Source of the DNA: Candidatus Wildermuthbacteria bacterium RIFCSPHIGHO2_12_FULL_40_12
GTDB taxonomy: Bacteria > Patescibacteriota > Minisyncoccia > Minisyncoccales > 2-12-FULL-40-12
DNA: 7,609 nucleotides
NCBI GenBank assembly: GCA_001823315.1
Contig: MHUC01000007.1
Span: 1-7,609 of the forward strand
Reading direction: 5' to 3'
Positions 1-6,370 of the stretch are shown in pieces. Each line of letters starts with the position of its first letter. Positions within the stretch are counted from its first letter, which is position 1. The notes under the pieces are model-generated. The model was not told the DNA's origin. It did not search any database and saw only the letters and a program-made list of their open reading frames with translations. The position numbers and the translations under genes are program-made.

Positions 1-509
1 GTTCTTTTTGTGACCGTAGGAAATACCGTCTTGAATTCTCCCACCTGAACCTTGCCTCTTTGCTTTATCGCTTCCAGAATCTTCTGTTGTCTGTCGTTTA
101 CTCCATTAGTCGCTCTGTTGGGACTATCAATTATTGCGTCTTGAAGGATCGCCTGCTTATTCTCAATATCCTCCTTTAGGGCCTTTGCTTCGTCTACCTT
201 GCCAAGAGATTCCTTTATATTATTATACTCTTCCCAAACAGGCAAGAGCTTATCTGAAACCACCCAATTTTGATCTTTAGCTACGGCAAAGAAGCCATCC
301 ATAACTTCAAGTCCGTCCAAAAGATGATCAAGCTCATCCATTGAACCTGTAGAAAAATTAGATTCCTTCTCGATTCTTATAAAATCGTCTAAGATTTCAT
401 CAGCCAATTCTCTCAATTTGTACCTTAAAGGTTCTTTCTTGGGAAATAGTATGGTGATTTGATATAGCTCAACCGTCAAACGAATCAAAGATTTTTTATC
501 CATTTCCAT
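1..509 (-). CDS. Helical-bundle protein with C-terminal DeoR-like HTH, 3' end outside window
   Basis: This open frame starts at 509 (ATG, with a second in-frame ATG at 503) and runs off the left edge, giving 169 visible codons without a stop. The first ~125 residues are strongly helical and charged and begin MEMDKKSLIRL. They include an 'LFPKKEPLRYKLRELA' stretch and look like a helical bundle. A Ser/Asn/Gly-rich hinge (about residues 128-137) leads into 'RQQKILEAIKQRGKVQVGEF' and 'FPTVTKR', which has the pattern of the first helices of a DeoR-family winged HTH; the 'KR' sits where that family reads 'S/TxRTxRRDL'. The remainder of the HTH is outside the window. A role as a DNA-binding regulator is inferred; the target and any ligand are unknown. 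No Shine-Dalgarno precedes either ATG. It is separated from the upstream operon by a terminator, so it is probably its own transcription unit. Confidence 0.75.
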   Translation of the reverse strand, partial: MEMDKKSLIRLTVELYQITILFPKKEPLRYKLRELADEILDDFIRIEKESNFSTGSMDELDHLLDGLEVMDGFFAVAKDQNWVVSDKLLPVWEEYNNIKESLGKVDEAKALKEDIENKQAILQDAIIDSPNRATNGVNDRQQKILEAIKQRGKVQVGEFKTVFPTVTKR

Positions 510-511
510 AT

Positions 512-547
512 AATAATGTATATATAATATTTTTTATTCAATTGCAA
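512..547 (-). promoter_or_regulatory. Possible promoter of the HTH gene
   Basis: On the minus strand TTGCAA (547-542, 4 of 6 to the -35 consensus) lies 17 bases before TATATA (524-519). Transcription would start close to 512, only a few bases before the ATG at 509, giving a nearly leaderless transcript. The stretch is very AT-rich, so chance matches are likely; other -10-like registers (TATTAT) are present. The position, just downstream of a terminator and just before a start codon, is the main support. Confidence 0.3.
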
Positions 548-611
548 GAATCAAATAGATAGCGGGGACACAATAACGACTCCTGCCCTACTGACAATTA
601 TATTATTTTTT

Positions 612-653
612 CTACCAAAAAACCCAGCGAGGATATATACTGGCTGGGTTTTT
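612..653 (-). terminator. Rho-independent terminator after the clpB operon
   Basis: An 11-bp perfect inverted repeat (AAAAACCCAGC at 618-628 with GCTGGGTTTTT at 643-653) encloses a 14-base loop. Read on the minus strand the GC-containing stem ends in a run of T, which is the layout of an intrinsic terminator. It lies about 30 bases past the stop codon of the LTD gene. The symmetrical A/T flanks mean it could also work on the plus strand, but no plus-strand gene is present. It separates the three-gene operon from the HTH gene. Confidence 0.88.
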
Positions 654-682
654 CAGAAAATTAAATTATAACAACTCAAGCC

Positions 683-2662
683 CTATGATGAATACTGGCT
701 ATTTTGCGCTTTTGGAGTTCCAAGCGCGCCAAAACTCGTTGCCCAATTATTGATATCGTTTCCATTGCCAGACGGATTGATTTTTTCCATTGTTTGTTTT
801 GAATCGTTGTCTCCAACGAACCAACCGCCAGAATTATCAATCTCGTCTATAAGATTATTCGCGTTATCATAAAGTTGCAAGTGCTCTCCAGTATTCCCTA
901 AAGCTCCCGCGTATATTGAATCTGCCGGAATATCAAGAACGGTGTCATCGCTTGTCCGTTCTAATAAGTAATAATTATTCGCCGGCACAATCCTTGTAAT
1001 ATCTGTCTCTGTTATATCTATCAGCGGAGTTCCATCTGTTGACTTGAGAACCCAACCAGTCAAATCGATATCATGGTTGGTATTGTTGTAAAGCTCCAAC
1101 CACTCGTCGTTGGCGGAAACCGTTGTCCCCATCCAAGCAATCTCGTTGATAACAACATCCAAATAAGAAACGACTGGTTCTTCTTCCTCTTCTTCTTGAT
1201 TTTCTTCTTCGTTCTGTTGCTCTAAATTATCTTCCACCGCCTCGTTTTTGTTTTTTGGCGTTGGCGCCAGAATAACGAAATCATTTTGATTATTGTCGGT
1301 GTCAAAATAACCGTTAACATCATCCTGCCATAACCTGTTAATGCTTTTGTCAGCCGGCGGATTTTCTGCCGGCGCTGTTTCAAAATCTTGAGCTGCGCCG
1401 AACCCCACTTTGTCAACAATGTCTCTATTGGGATTTTTCAAAATTAAAACATTGTTTTCGGTAACGGTTAAGGCCTCAACAATATCAACCCCCTCGCCGT
1501 TTTCGGCTATCAAAAAATGGCTTTGGGCGCTGATTATTTTTCCGTCAAATTGGTTAGATGAGATTAATGAAACCCAATCGCTACCGGTTTCGGTTTTCCT
1601 TTGGATATACCAACCGGTTAAGCTAACTTCGGATTCATTGGGATTATAAAGCTCAATAAATCTGCCGTCTATCGGGTCAATCTGAACCTCGGATATTAAA
1701 AGTTTCGGATAAACAACAGGTGGCGGAGACGTATTATTACCGCCGCCGCCTCCGCTGCCGCTGACAATATTATTATTGTTATTAGTGGCGAAAGTTCCAG
1801 CATAACCAGAGCTATTTTCCTGATTTGGCGTGCCGCCAGTATCTTTGCTTGTTTGCCAACTAAAATCACTCTTTCTTTCCATTGTCCTTTTTGTGGTTTT
1901 GTCGCCCGAGAACCAATCAGGATTAGCCGTTACTGTATCTTCAAGATCGCAATTTTGGTTGAAAAGATAAAGCGCCTCATTTGAATCAGAAAGAGCGCCA
2001 GAGTATATTCTGCCAGCCGGAACGTTTGGCAAAGAATTATCATCGGTTCTCTCCAGAATAAAAAGGTTGTTAGCTGAAATTTTGTTGACGCCATCAAAAA
2101 CAATTTTAATCTGATTGTCTTTGTCTAAAATTTGCCACCCTTCCAAATTTATAGCGTTACTGGACAAATTTTTCATCTCTAACCACTCGTCGTTGGCGGA
2201 AACTATTGTTCCCATCCAAGCAATCTCGTTAAAAATGACTGTATTTTTAGCCGGTTGAGCTCCGCCAGCAACATCGCAAAATTTCTGCTCTTTGTCGGAG
2301 ACAACATCATTAGAACCCTGCTCCAAATCTTCTTCTTCGTCCGGCTTATCAGACAGAGACAATTTCTCTGCTTCTAAGTTTGAGGAAAGCAAAGCGTTGA
2401 TTGATGACAATTCTAAAAACTTGCCTTCCAAATCATTGAACCGTTCCGATAATTCGCTGAACTGCTCTTGGAGTTGATTTAAATCTTCGGACAATCCTTC
2501 TTGGGCATCATTAATTTCTTCTTCTGGCATTGGCGCCAGTGTCGCTTGGAAAGGATTGATGCGCGACAGAATATGTTTGAAATTCGGGTTTAAAGAAAAG
2601 AAAACCGCGCCCGCAACCAAAGCGATGCTTAATATCAAGAAAAACAGCTGTTTTAGGGTCAT
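683..2662 (-). CDS. Membrane-anchored protein with three lamin-tail (LTD) domains
   Basis: The protein is 659 residues from the ATG at 2662. That start is preferred over an upstream in-frame ATG at 2740 because the hydrophobic anchor (residues about 5-23, after MTLKQ) then sits at the N-terminus and the gene does not overlap its neighbour. A charged, probably coiled-coil segment covers about 46-105. LTD1 is about 141-280, LTD2 about 319-470 and LTD3 about 500-653. Each has the immunoglobulin-like LTD signature of 'NEIAWMG' or 'SEVQIDP', then 'EWLEL' or 'FIELYNP', then 'L.GW'. Two linkers separate them: Asn/Gly/Pro-rich (about 281-318) and Glu-rich (about 474-498). Cys129 and Cys238, near and within LTD1, could form a disulfide outside the cell. 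LTD domains in bacteria are commonly in exported or surface proteins; the ligand here is unknown. No nuclease or other catalytic domain is visible. The gene begins 10 bases after the stop of the protease-fold gene, so it is almost certainly cotranscribed. Confidence 0.88.
   Translation of the reverse strand: MTLKQLFFLILSIALVAGAVFFSLNPNFKHILSRINPFQATLAPMPEEEINDAQEGLSEDLNQLQEQFSELSERFNDLEGKFLELSSINALLSSNLEAEKLSLSDKPDEEEDLEQGSNDVVSDKEQKFCDVAGGAQPAKNTVIFNEIAWMGTIVSANDEWLEMKNLSSNAINLEGWQILDKDNQIKIVFDGVNKISANNLFILERTDDNSLPNVPAGRIYSGALSDSNEALYLFNQNCDLEDTVTANPDWFSGDKTTKRTMERKSDFSWQTSKDTGGTPNQENSSGYAGTFATNNNNNIVSGSGGGGGNNTSPPPVVYPKLLISEVQIDPIDGRFIELYNPNESEVSLTGWYIQRKTETGSDWVSLISSNQFDGKIISAQSHFLIAENGEGVDIVEALTVTENNVLILKNPNRDIVDKVGFGAAQDFETAPAENPPADKSINRLWQDDVNGYFDTDNNQNDFVILAPTPKNKNEAVEDNLEQQNEEENQEEEEEEPVVSYLDVVINEIAWMGTTVSANDEWLELYNNTNHDIDLTGWVLKSTDGTPLIDITETDITRIVPANNYYLLERTSDDTVLDIPADSIYAGALGNTGEHLQLYDNANNLIDEIDNSGGWFVGDNDSKQTMEKINPSGNGNDINNWATSFGALGTPKAQNSQYSS
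1098..1147 (-). repeat. Internal DNA repeat, copy in LTD3
   Basis: This 50-base segment encodes the start of LTD3, covering 'NEIAWMGTTVSANDEWLE'. It matches 2181-2230 at 47 of 50 bases with no gap, far closer than the rest of the two domains. Two of the three differences are adjacent. Confidence 0.85.
2181..2230 (-). repeat. Internal DNA repeat, copy in LTD1
   Basis: This is the partner of 1098-1147, in the same orientation 1083 bases away. It encodes 'NEIAWMGTIVSANDEWLE' at the start of LTD1. The intervening LTD2 does not share it, so the similarity reflects duplication or gene conversion between LTD1 and LTD3 rather than a general constraint on LTD domains. Confidence 0.85.
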
Positions 2663-2672
2663 ATTTTTATGG

Positions 2673-3392
2673 CTACAGACCGATGAACGACTTGATTTTA
2701 CTGATGGACAGCGCGCTAATCTCACCATTCTTCCCAACAACGCTCAAACCCAGAACCTTTCCTTCAATATCAAAAACAGGGCTTCCGGCAACGATCTTAC
2801 CGTCAGTTATGGTTGTTTGAACAGAATCACCGTCTATGCTTCTAATAACGCCTTCGTTCACCACGCTTATCGGCAGTTTCTTAGCGTTAAAGACAACGCC
2901 TGCCAAGAAAATTCTGCTGCCAAGACGCAACCTTTCCAAGTCGGCAAATCCGGCGGTTGGCAAGTCGGACTCCTCCATTTTTATTAAGACCAAATTCTCT
3001 TTTTGGTCTCTTTTAAGCACCTGGAAAGAACGAGATTGGCCATCCCAAAATAGCTCTATTTTTGACCCTTGAGGGGCTAAATTTGAAAAAGTCACCAGCA
3101 GACCATCCGCAGAAACAATCAAGGCAGAACCTTCAAAAATAACTCCTGTTCCCGTGGTTGAACGCACGCCTACGACAATCTTCTTAACCTTTTCAACAGC
3201 GTCCTGCAAAGCAACGTTTTCTTGAATAATGACTTCTTTCTGCTCGTTGATATAGATCGGCTGATTATCAAGTCGGTATCCAAAGAAAAGAGGACGTTCT
3301 ACAAAATACGGCCAAAAAATTTGGTCGGCAAAAATTCCTCCAACCATTCCAATAATAAAAAGGGCGGCAACTTTAAGAATATTCTTACCCAT
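2673..3392 (-). CDS. Membrane-anchored HtrA/trypsin-fold protein, probably catalytically dead
   Basis: The protein has 239 residues. A single N-terminal hydrophobic segment (about 5-21) suggests a membrane anchor or signal sequence with the rest outside the cytoplasm. Residues about 70-239 follow the S1C (HtrA/DegP) pattern: 'GTGVIFEGSALIVSADG' (81-97), 'FQVLKRDQKENLVLIKM' (123-139), 'LRLGSRIFLAG' (155-165) and 'GSPVFDIEGKVLGL' (203-216). At the three catalytic positions the expected His, Asp and Ser appear as Asn104 (in 'VTFSNLA'), Asn133 (in 'KENLVLIKM') and Ala202 (in 'KIVAGSP', where proteases read GNSGGP). There is no PDZ domain; the protein stops right after the protease fold. The ATG is the first possible start, since an in-frame TAA lies just upstream. 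It begins 39 bases after the clpB stop and ends 10 bases before the LTD gene. The fold assignment is good; loss of activity is inferred from a by-eye alignment. A scaffold or peptide-binding role is possible. Confidence 0.85.
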   Translation of the reverse strand: MGKNILKVAALFIIGMVGGIFADQIFWPYFVERPLFFGYRLDNQPIYINEQKEVIIQENVALQDAVEKVKKIVVGVRSTTGTGVIFEGSALIVSADGLLVTFSNLAPQGSKIELFWDGQSRSFQVLKRDQKENLVLIKMEESDLPTAGFADLERLRLGSRIFLAGVVFNAKKLPISVVNEGVIRSIDGDSVQTTITDGKIVAGSPVFDIEGKVLGLSVVGKNGEISALSISKIKSFIGL

Positions 3393-3431
3393 TAATTTTA
3401 CGAGAAATTCTTAGCCATTTAATAGCGCGGT

Positions 3432-6152
3432 TTATTTTACCAGCGCTTTTTCTTGCTTTTTAAAAGTTTTCATCACGTTTCTGGCGGTTTTCAAAACAAT
3501 CATGCCGTTTTCTTTGTCAATCATCACTAATTCGCCTTCTTTAATCTCTCCAGCCACTATTTTCAGCGACAACGGATTCAGAATCAATTTCTGGATTACT
3601 CTTTTAAGAGGACGGGCGCCGAGATTCTGGTCAAAGCCCTGTTCGGCCAAGAATTCCTTGCAGGCGTCGGTCGTTTTGATTTTAATGTTTTTTGCCATTA
3701 ACCTGTCTTCAACTTTCTGTAATTCCAAATCAACAATTTTCTTAATCTCCTCCTTGCCAAGATAATTAAAAATAATGATTTCATCTATTCTGTTGATAAA
3801 CTCGGGCCTGAAACTGTCTTTTAGGGCGGTCATCACTTTGTCTCTTAATGATTCTTTTTGCGATCTTTGGGCGCTTTTTTCGTCGCTCGTGATAAATCCT
3901 AAAGCGGCTTCCCTAGCGATAATCTCCGATCCCACATTGGAAGTCATTATAAAAATGGCATTCTTGAAAGAAGCGGTACGGCCCTTGGCATCCGTTAATC
4001 TGCCGTCTTCTAAAATCTGCAACAAGATATTAAACACCTCCGGGTGGGCTTTTTCAATTTCATCAAGCAAAATAACAGAATACGGTCTTCTCCTGATTTT
4101 TTCGGTTAACTGGCCTCCTTCATCATAACCAACGTATCCTGGCGGACTTCCGATCATTTTTGAAACCGTGTGCTTTTCCATATATTCCGACATATCCAAA
4201 CGCACTAAAGAGTTTTCATCGTTGAACAAAAATCCAGCTAAAGCTCTGGCGGTTTCGGTTTTACCCACGCCGGTTGGCCCTAAAAACATAAAGGAACCAA
4301 GGGGTCTATTTTCTTCGGAGATGCCGGCTCGAGAACGGCGAATAGCATTGGCAATAGCTGAAATCGCCTCTGATTGCCCGATTACCCTCTTTGCAATTAT
4401 CTCCTCCATTTTCCCTAATTTTCTGGCTTCTTCTTCCAAAAGCCGACTGACCGGAATACCTGTCCATTTCGAAACGACGTCGGCGACATTTTCCTCGGTA
4501 ACCACTTCTTTCAATGCTGATTTGTTTTTTTGCAAAGAGGTAAACTTTTGTTCCGCTTTTTTAAGTTCTTTTAAAAGATCGGGTATTTTGCCGTATTTCA
4601 GTTCCGCCACTTTTGGCAGATTAGCCGCCGCCTGCTCTTTGTCTATCTCAAATCGATTTTCTTCTATTTCTTTTTTGATATTTTTAATTTTGAGAATCAG
4701 TTCTCTTTCCAGTCGCCATCTGGACTCTATTGCTTTGGCTTTTTCTTTTAAATCAGCTAATTGCCGCACGATAACTTTTTTTCTGACGTTTTTAGAAAGC
4801 GCTTTTTCGTTTTTGATGGCTTCTTGTTCGATTTCAAATTTTTGGATTTCTTTTTTTAAGTTTTCCAGTTCGGCGGGCTCTGATTCAATCTCTAATCTTA
4901 AAGCCGACATCGCTTCATCCATTAAGTCAACGGCTTTGTCCGGCAAAAATCTATCGGTGATATATCTTGCCGCCAACTGGGCGCAGTCAATCAAAGCGCT
5001 ATCGATTATTTGAACGCCGTGATGTAATTCGTATTTTTCTTTGATGCCTCTCAATATCGCGATAGTATCTTCAATGGTCGGTTCTTGAATATAAATCGGC
5101 TGAAATCTTCTTTCCAAAGCCGGATCCCTTTCTATATATTTTTGATACTCCTTAAGGGTGGTGGCGCCAACCGCCTTCAATTCTCCTTTAGACAGGGCTG
5201 GTTTTAAAAGGTTAGAAGCGTCAATCGCGCCTTCAGCCGCTCCCGCCCCAACTAAAGTGTGAAGTTCGTCTATAAACAATATGTATTTGCCCGCGGCTCG
5301 ATTTACTTCTCTTAGCAGAGCTTTTATCCGGTCTTCAAACTCTCCCCGATATTTTGTTCCGGCAACCAAAGAACCCAAATCCAAAGAGATTAATTCTTTG
5401 TCTTTTAACGACTCGGGAATGTCGCCTCTTACTATTTTTTGGGCTAAACCCTCAACGACGGCGGTCTTTCCCACACCGGCTTCACCGATTAAAACCGGAT
5501 TATTTTTGGTCCGGCGCGATATAACCTGCATTAAACGGCGGATTTCGTTTTCTCTCCCAATCACCGGGTCCAATTTTCCCTGCCGGGCCAAGGTGGTAAG
5601 ATTGCGGGCGTATTTCTCTACGACTTGATATTTTGACTCTGGTTCCGGATCCGTAATCCTTTGTCCTCCCCTGATTTGCGCCAATGCTTTCAAAGCGGTT
5701 TCGTAATCCAATTTGCCAAACTCCAAAGTTGCCGAATTGCCACCCGACTGCAAGAACGTGGCTTTATCTAATATCTCTTTGGCTTTTGTTTCGGCGGCGA
5801 GAAGCGCTAAGAAAAGATGCTCCACCGAAATAAATTCATCCCCCATTTTCATCGCTTCCGATCTGGCTTTATCTAAAACCTTTGCCATGTCTTGAGTGAG
5901 GTAAAACTGGCCGAAAGCTTGAGGGGTAGCCACAATAGGAATTTTGTCTAAAGCAAAAGATATTTTCTTTTTCAATCCCTCCATATCCAAACCCAATCTC
6001 TGCGCCAAAGTTAAAACCACGCTTTCTTCTTGAGACAATAGAGCGTAAAGAAGATGCAGAGCGTCAATCTGTTGTTGTCCTTTTTCTTGAGCGATGCTCT
6101 GCGCCCTTAAGATTGCATCTTGGGCTTTGTGAGTAAAATTAGCTCCGTTCAC
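3432..6152 (-). CDS. clpB: ClpB-type AAA+ disaggregase with a ClpC-like loop
   Basis: This 906-residue Hsp100 ATPase unfolds proteins by threading them through a hexamer pore, normally with DnaK for aggregate rescue. Two Clp_N repeats occupy about 6-130. The first AAA+ module has Walker A GEAGVGKT (223-230), pore loop KYRGEFE (268-274), Walker B ILFIDE (291-296) and arginine fingers in ALERRF (345-350). A long coiled-coil middle domain (about 418-550) is typical of ClpB, including 'LKYGKIPDL' (518-526) with Tyr520, the counterpart of the E. coli ClpB Tyr503. The second module has GPTGVGKT (625-632), GYVG pore loop (672-675), VILLDE (693-698), sensor Asn739 and sensor-2 GAR (845-847). Both ATPase sites look intact. 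Between Asn739 and 'FRPEFINR' the segment is about 12 residues longer than E. coli ClpB and contains LGF (751-753), as in ClpC. A Lys-rich tail (about 889-906) extends past the usual ClpB end. The start is GTG; an in-frame TAA lies 12 bases upstream, and no Shine-Dalgarno is seen. It is the first gene of a three-gene operon. Confidence 0.9.
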   Translation of the reverse strand: MNGANFTHKAQDAILRAQSIAQEKGQQQIDALHLLYALLSQEESVVLTLAQRLGLDMEGLKKKISFALDKIPIVATPQAFGQFYLTQDMAKVLDKARSEAMKMGDEFISVEHLFLALLAAETKAKEILDKATFLQSGGNSATLEFGKLDYETALKALAQIRGGQRITDPEPESKYQVVEKYARNLTTLARQGKLDPVIGRENEIRRLMQVISRRTKNNPVLIGEAGVGKTAVVEGLAQKIVRGDIPESLKDKELISLDLGSLVAGTKYRGEFEDRIKALLREVNRAAGKYILFIDELHTLVGAGAAEGAIDASNLLKPALSKGELKAVGATTLKEYQKYIERDPALERRFQPIYIQEPTIEDTIAILRGIKEKYELHHGVQIIDSALIDCAQLAARYITDRFLPDKAVDLMDEAMSALRLEIESEPAELENLKKEIQKFEIEQEAIKNEKALSKNVRKKVIVRQLADLKEKAKAIESRWRLERELILKIKNIKKEIEENRFEIDKEQAAANLPKVAELKYGKIPDLLKELKKAEQKFTSLQKNKSALKEVVTEENVADVVSKWTGIPVSRLLEEEARKLGKMEEIIAKRVIGQSEAISAIANAIRRSRAGISEENRPLGSFMFLGPTGVGKTETARALAGFLFNDENSLVRLDMSEYMEKHTVSKMIGSPPGYVGYDEGGQLTEKIRRRPYSVILLDEIEKAHPEVFNILLQILEDGRLTDAKGRTASFKNAIFIMTSNVGSEIIAREAALGFITSDEKSAQRSQKESLRDKVMTALKDSFRPEFINRIDEIIIFNYLGKEEIKKIVDLELQKVEDRLMAKNIKIKTTDACKEFLAEQGFDQNLGARPLKRVIQKLILNPLSLKIVAGEIKEGELVMIDKENGMIVLKTARNVMKTFKKQEKALVK

Positions 6153-6161
6153 CCCGTTAGA

Positions 6162-6199
6162 AGTTTATCATTATACGATCTTAGACCGATTTTTGATAA
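6162..6199 (-). promoter_or_regulatory. Likely promoter of the clpB operon
   Basis: On the minus strand a perfect TATAAT lies at 6175-6170. An 18-base spacer separates it from TTATCA (6199-6194), 4 of 6 to the -35 consensus. Transcription would begin near 6163, leaving a leader of only about 10 bases before the GTG at 6152, which fits the lack of a Shine-Dalgarno sequence. No CIRCE element (TTAGCACTC inverted repeat) is present, so HrcA control is not indicated. The rest of the gap up to about 6330 is AT-rich and holds no other recognisable site. Confidence 0.5.
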
Positions 6200-6330
6200 A
6201 TCTCGATTCATTTTTAGTTTAACAAAATTATCGAGCAAATTAAAGTTCTTGCGCGATTAACTATTTTAAGCTTAACAACTATTGCTCAAAAAAGCAAAAA
6301 GGGCATAACAACAATGCTGCTGCTAAAATA

Positions 6331-6357
6331 TAAAACCCCTCACAAAAAATGAGGGGT
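6331..6357 (-). terminator. Rho-independent terminator after the beta-propeller gene
   Basis: A perfect 8-bp stem (ACCCCTCA at 6335-6342 with TGAGGGGT at 6350-6357) encloses a 7-base loop. On the minus strand it is followed by TTTATATTTTA. It sits 13 bases past the TAA of the beta-propeller gene and isolates that gene from the clpB promoter. Confidence 0.87.
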
Positions 6358-6370
6358 ATTAAAATTTGTT

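Noticed and set aside
2663..2740. Longer start for the LTD protein (26 extra residues)
   Set aside because: It would overlap the protease-fold gene by 68 bases and put a charged, Cys-containing stretch before the membrane anchor. The ATG at 2662 gives a normal signal-anchor and a 10-base gap.
4168..5013. 281-codon open frame on the plus strand
   Set aside because: It lies wholly antisense to clpB, its translation is Ser/Phe-rich with no domain pattern, and the opposite frame encodes unmistakable AAA+ motifs.
6157..6171. Tiny ORF (ATG ATA AAC TTC TAA) just before clpB as a leader peptide
   Set aside because: It is four codons long, overlaps the TATAAT box, and would begin upstream of the predicted transcription start.
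6202..6235. Inverted repeat CTCGAT...ATCGAG upstream of clpB as a heat-shock operator
   Set aside because: The arms are only 6 bases with a 22-base spacer and do not extend. The sequence does not resemble CIRCE, so it is within chance expectation for this AT-rich gap.
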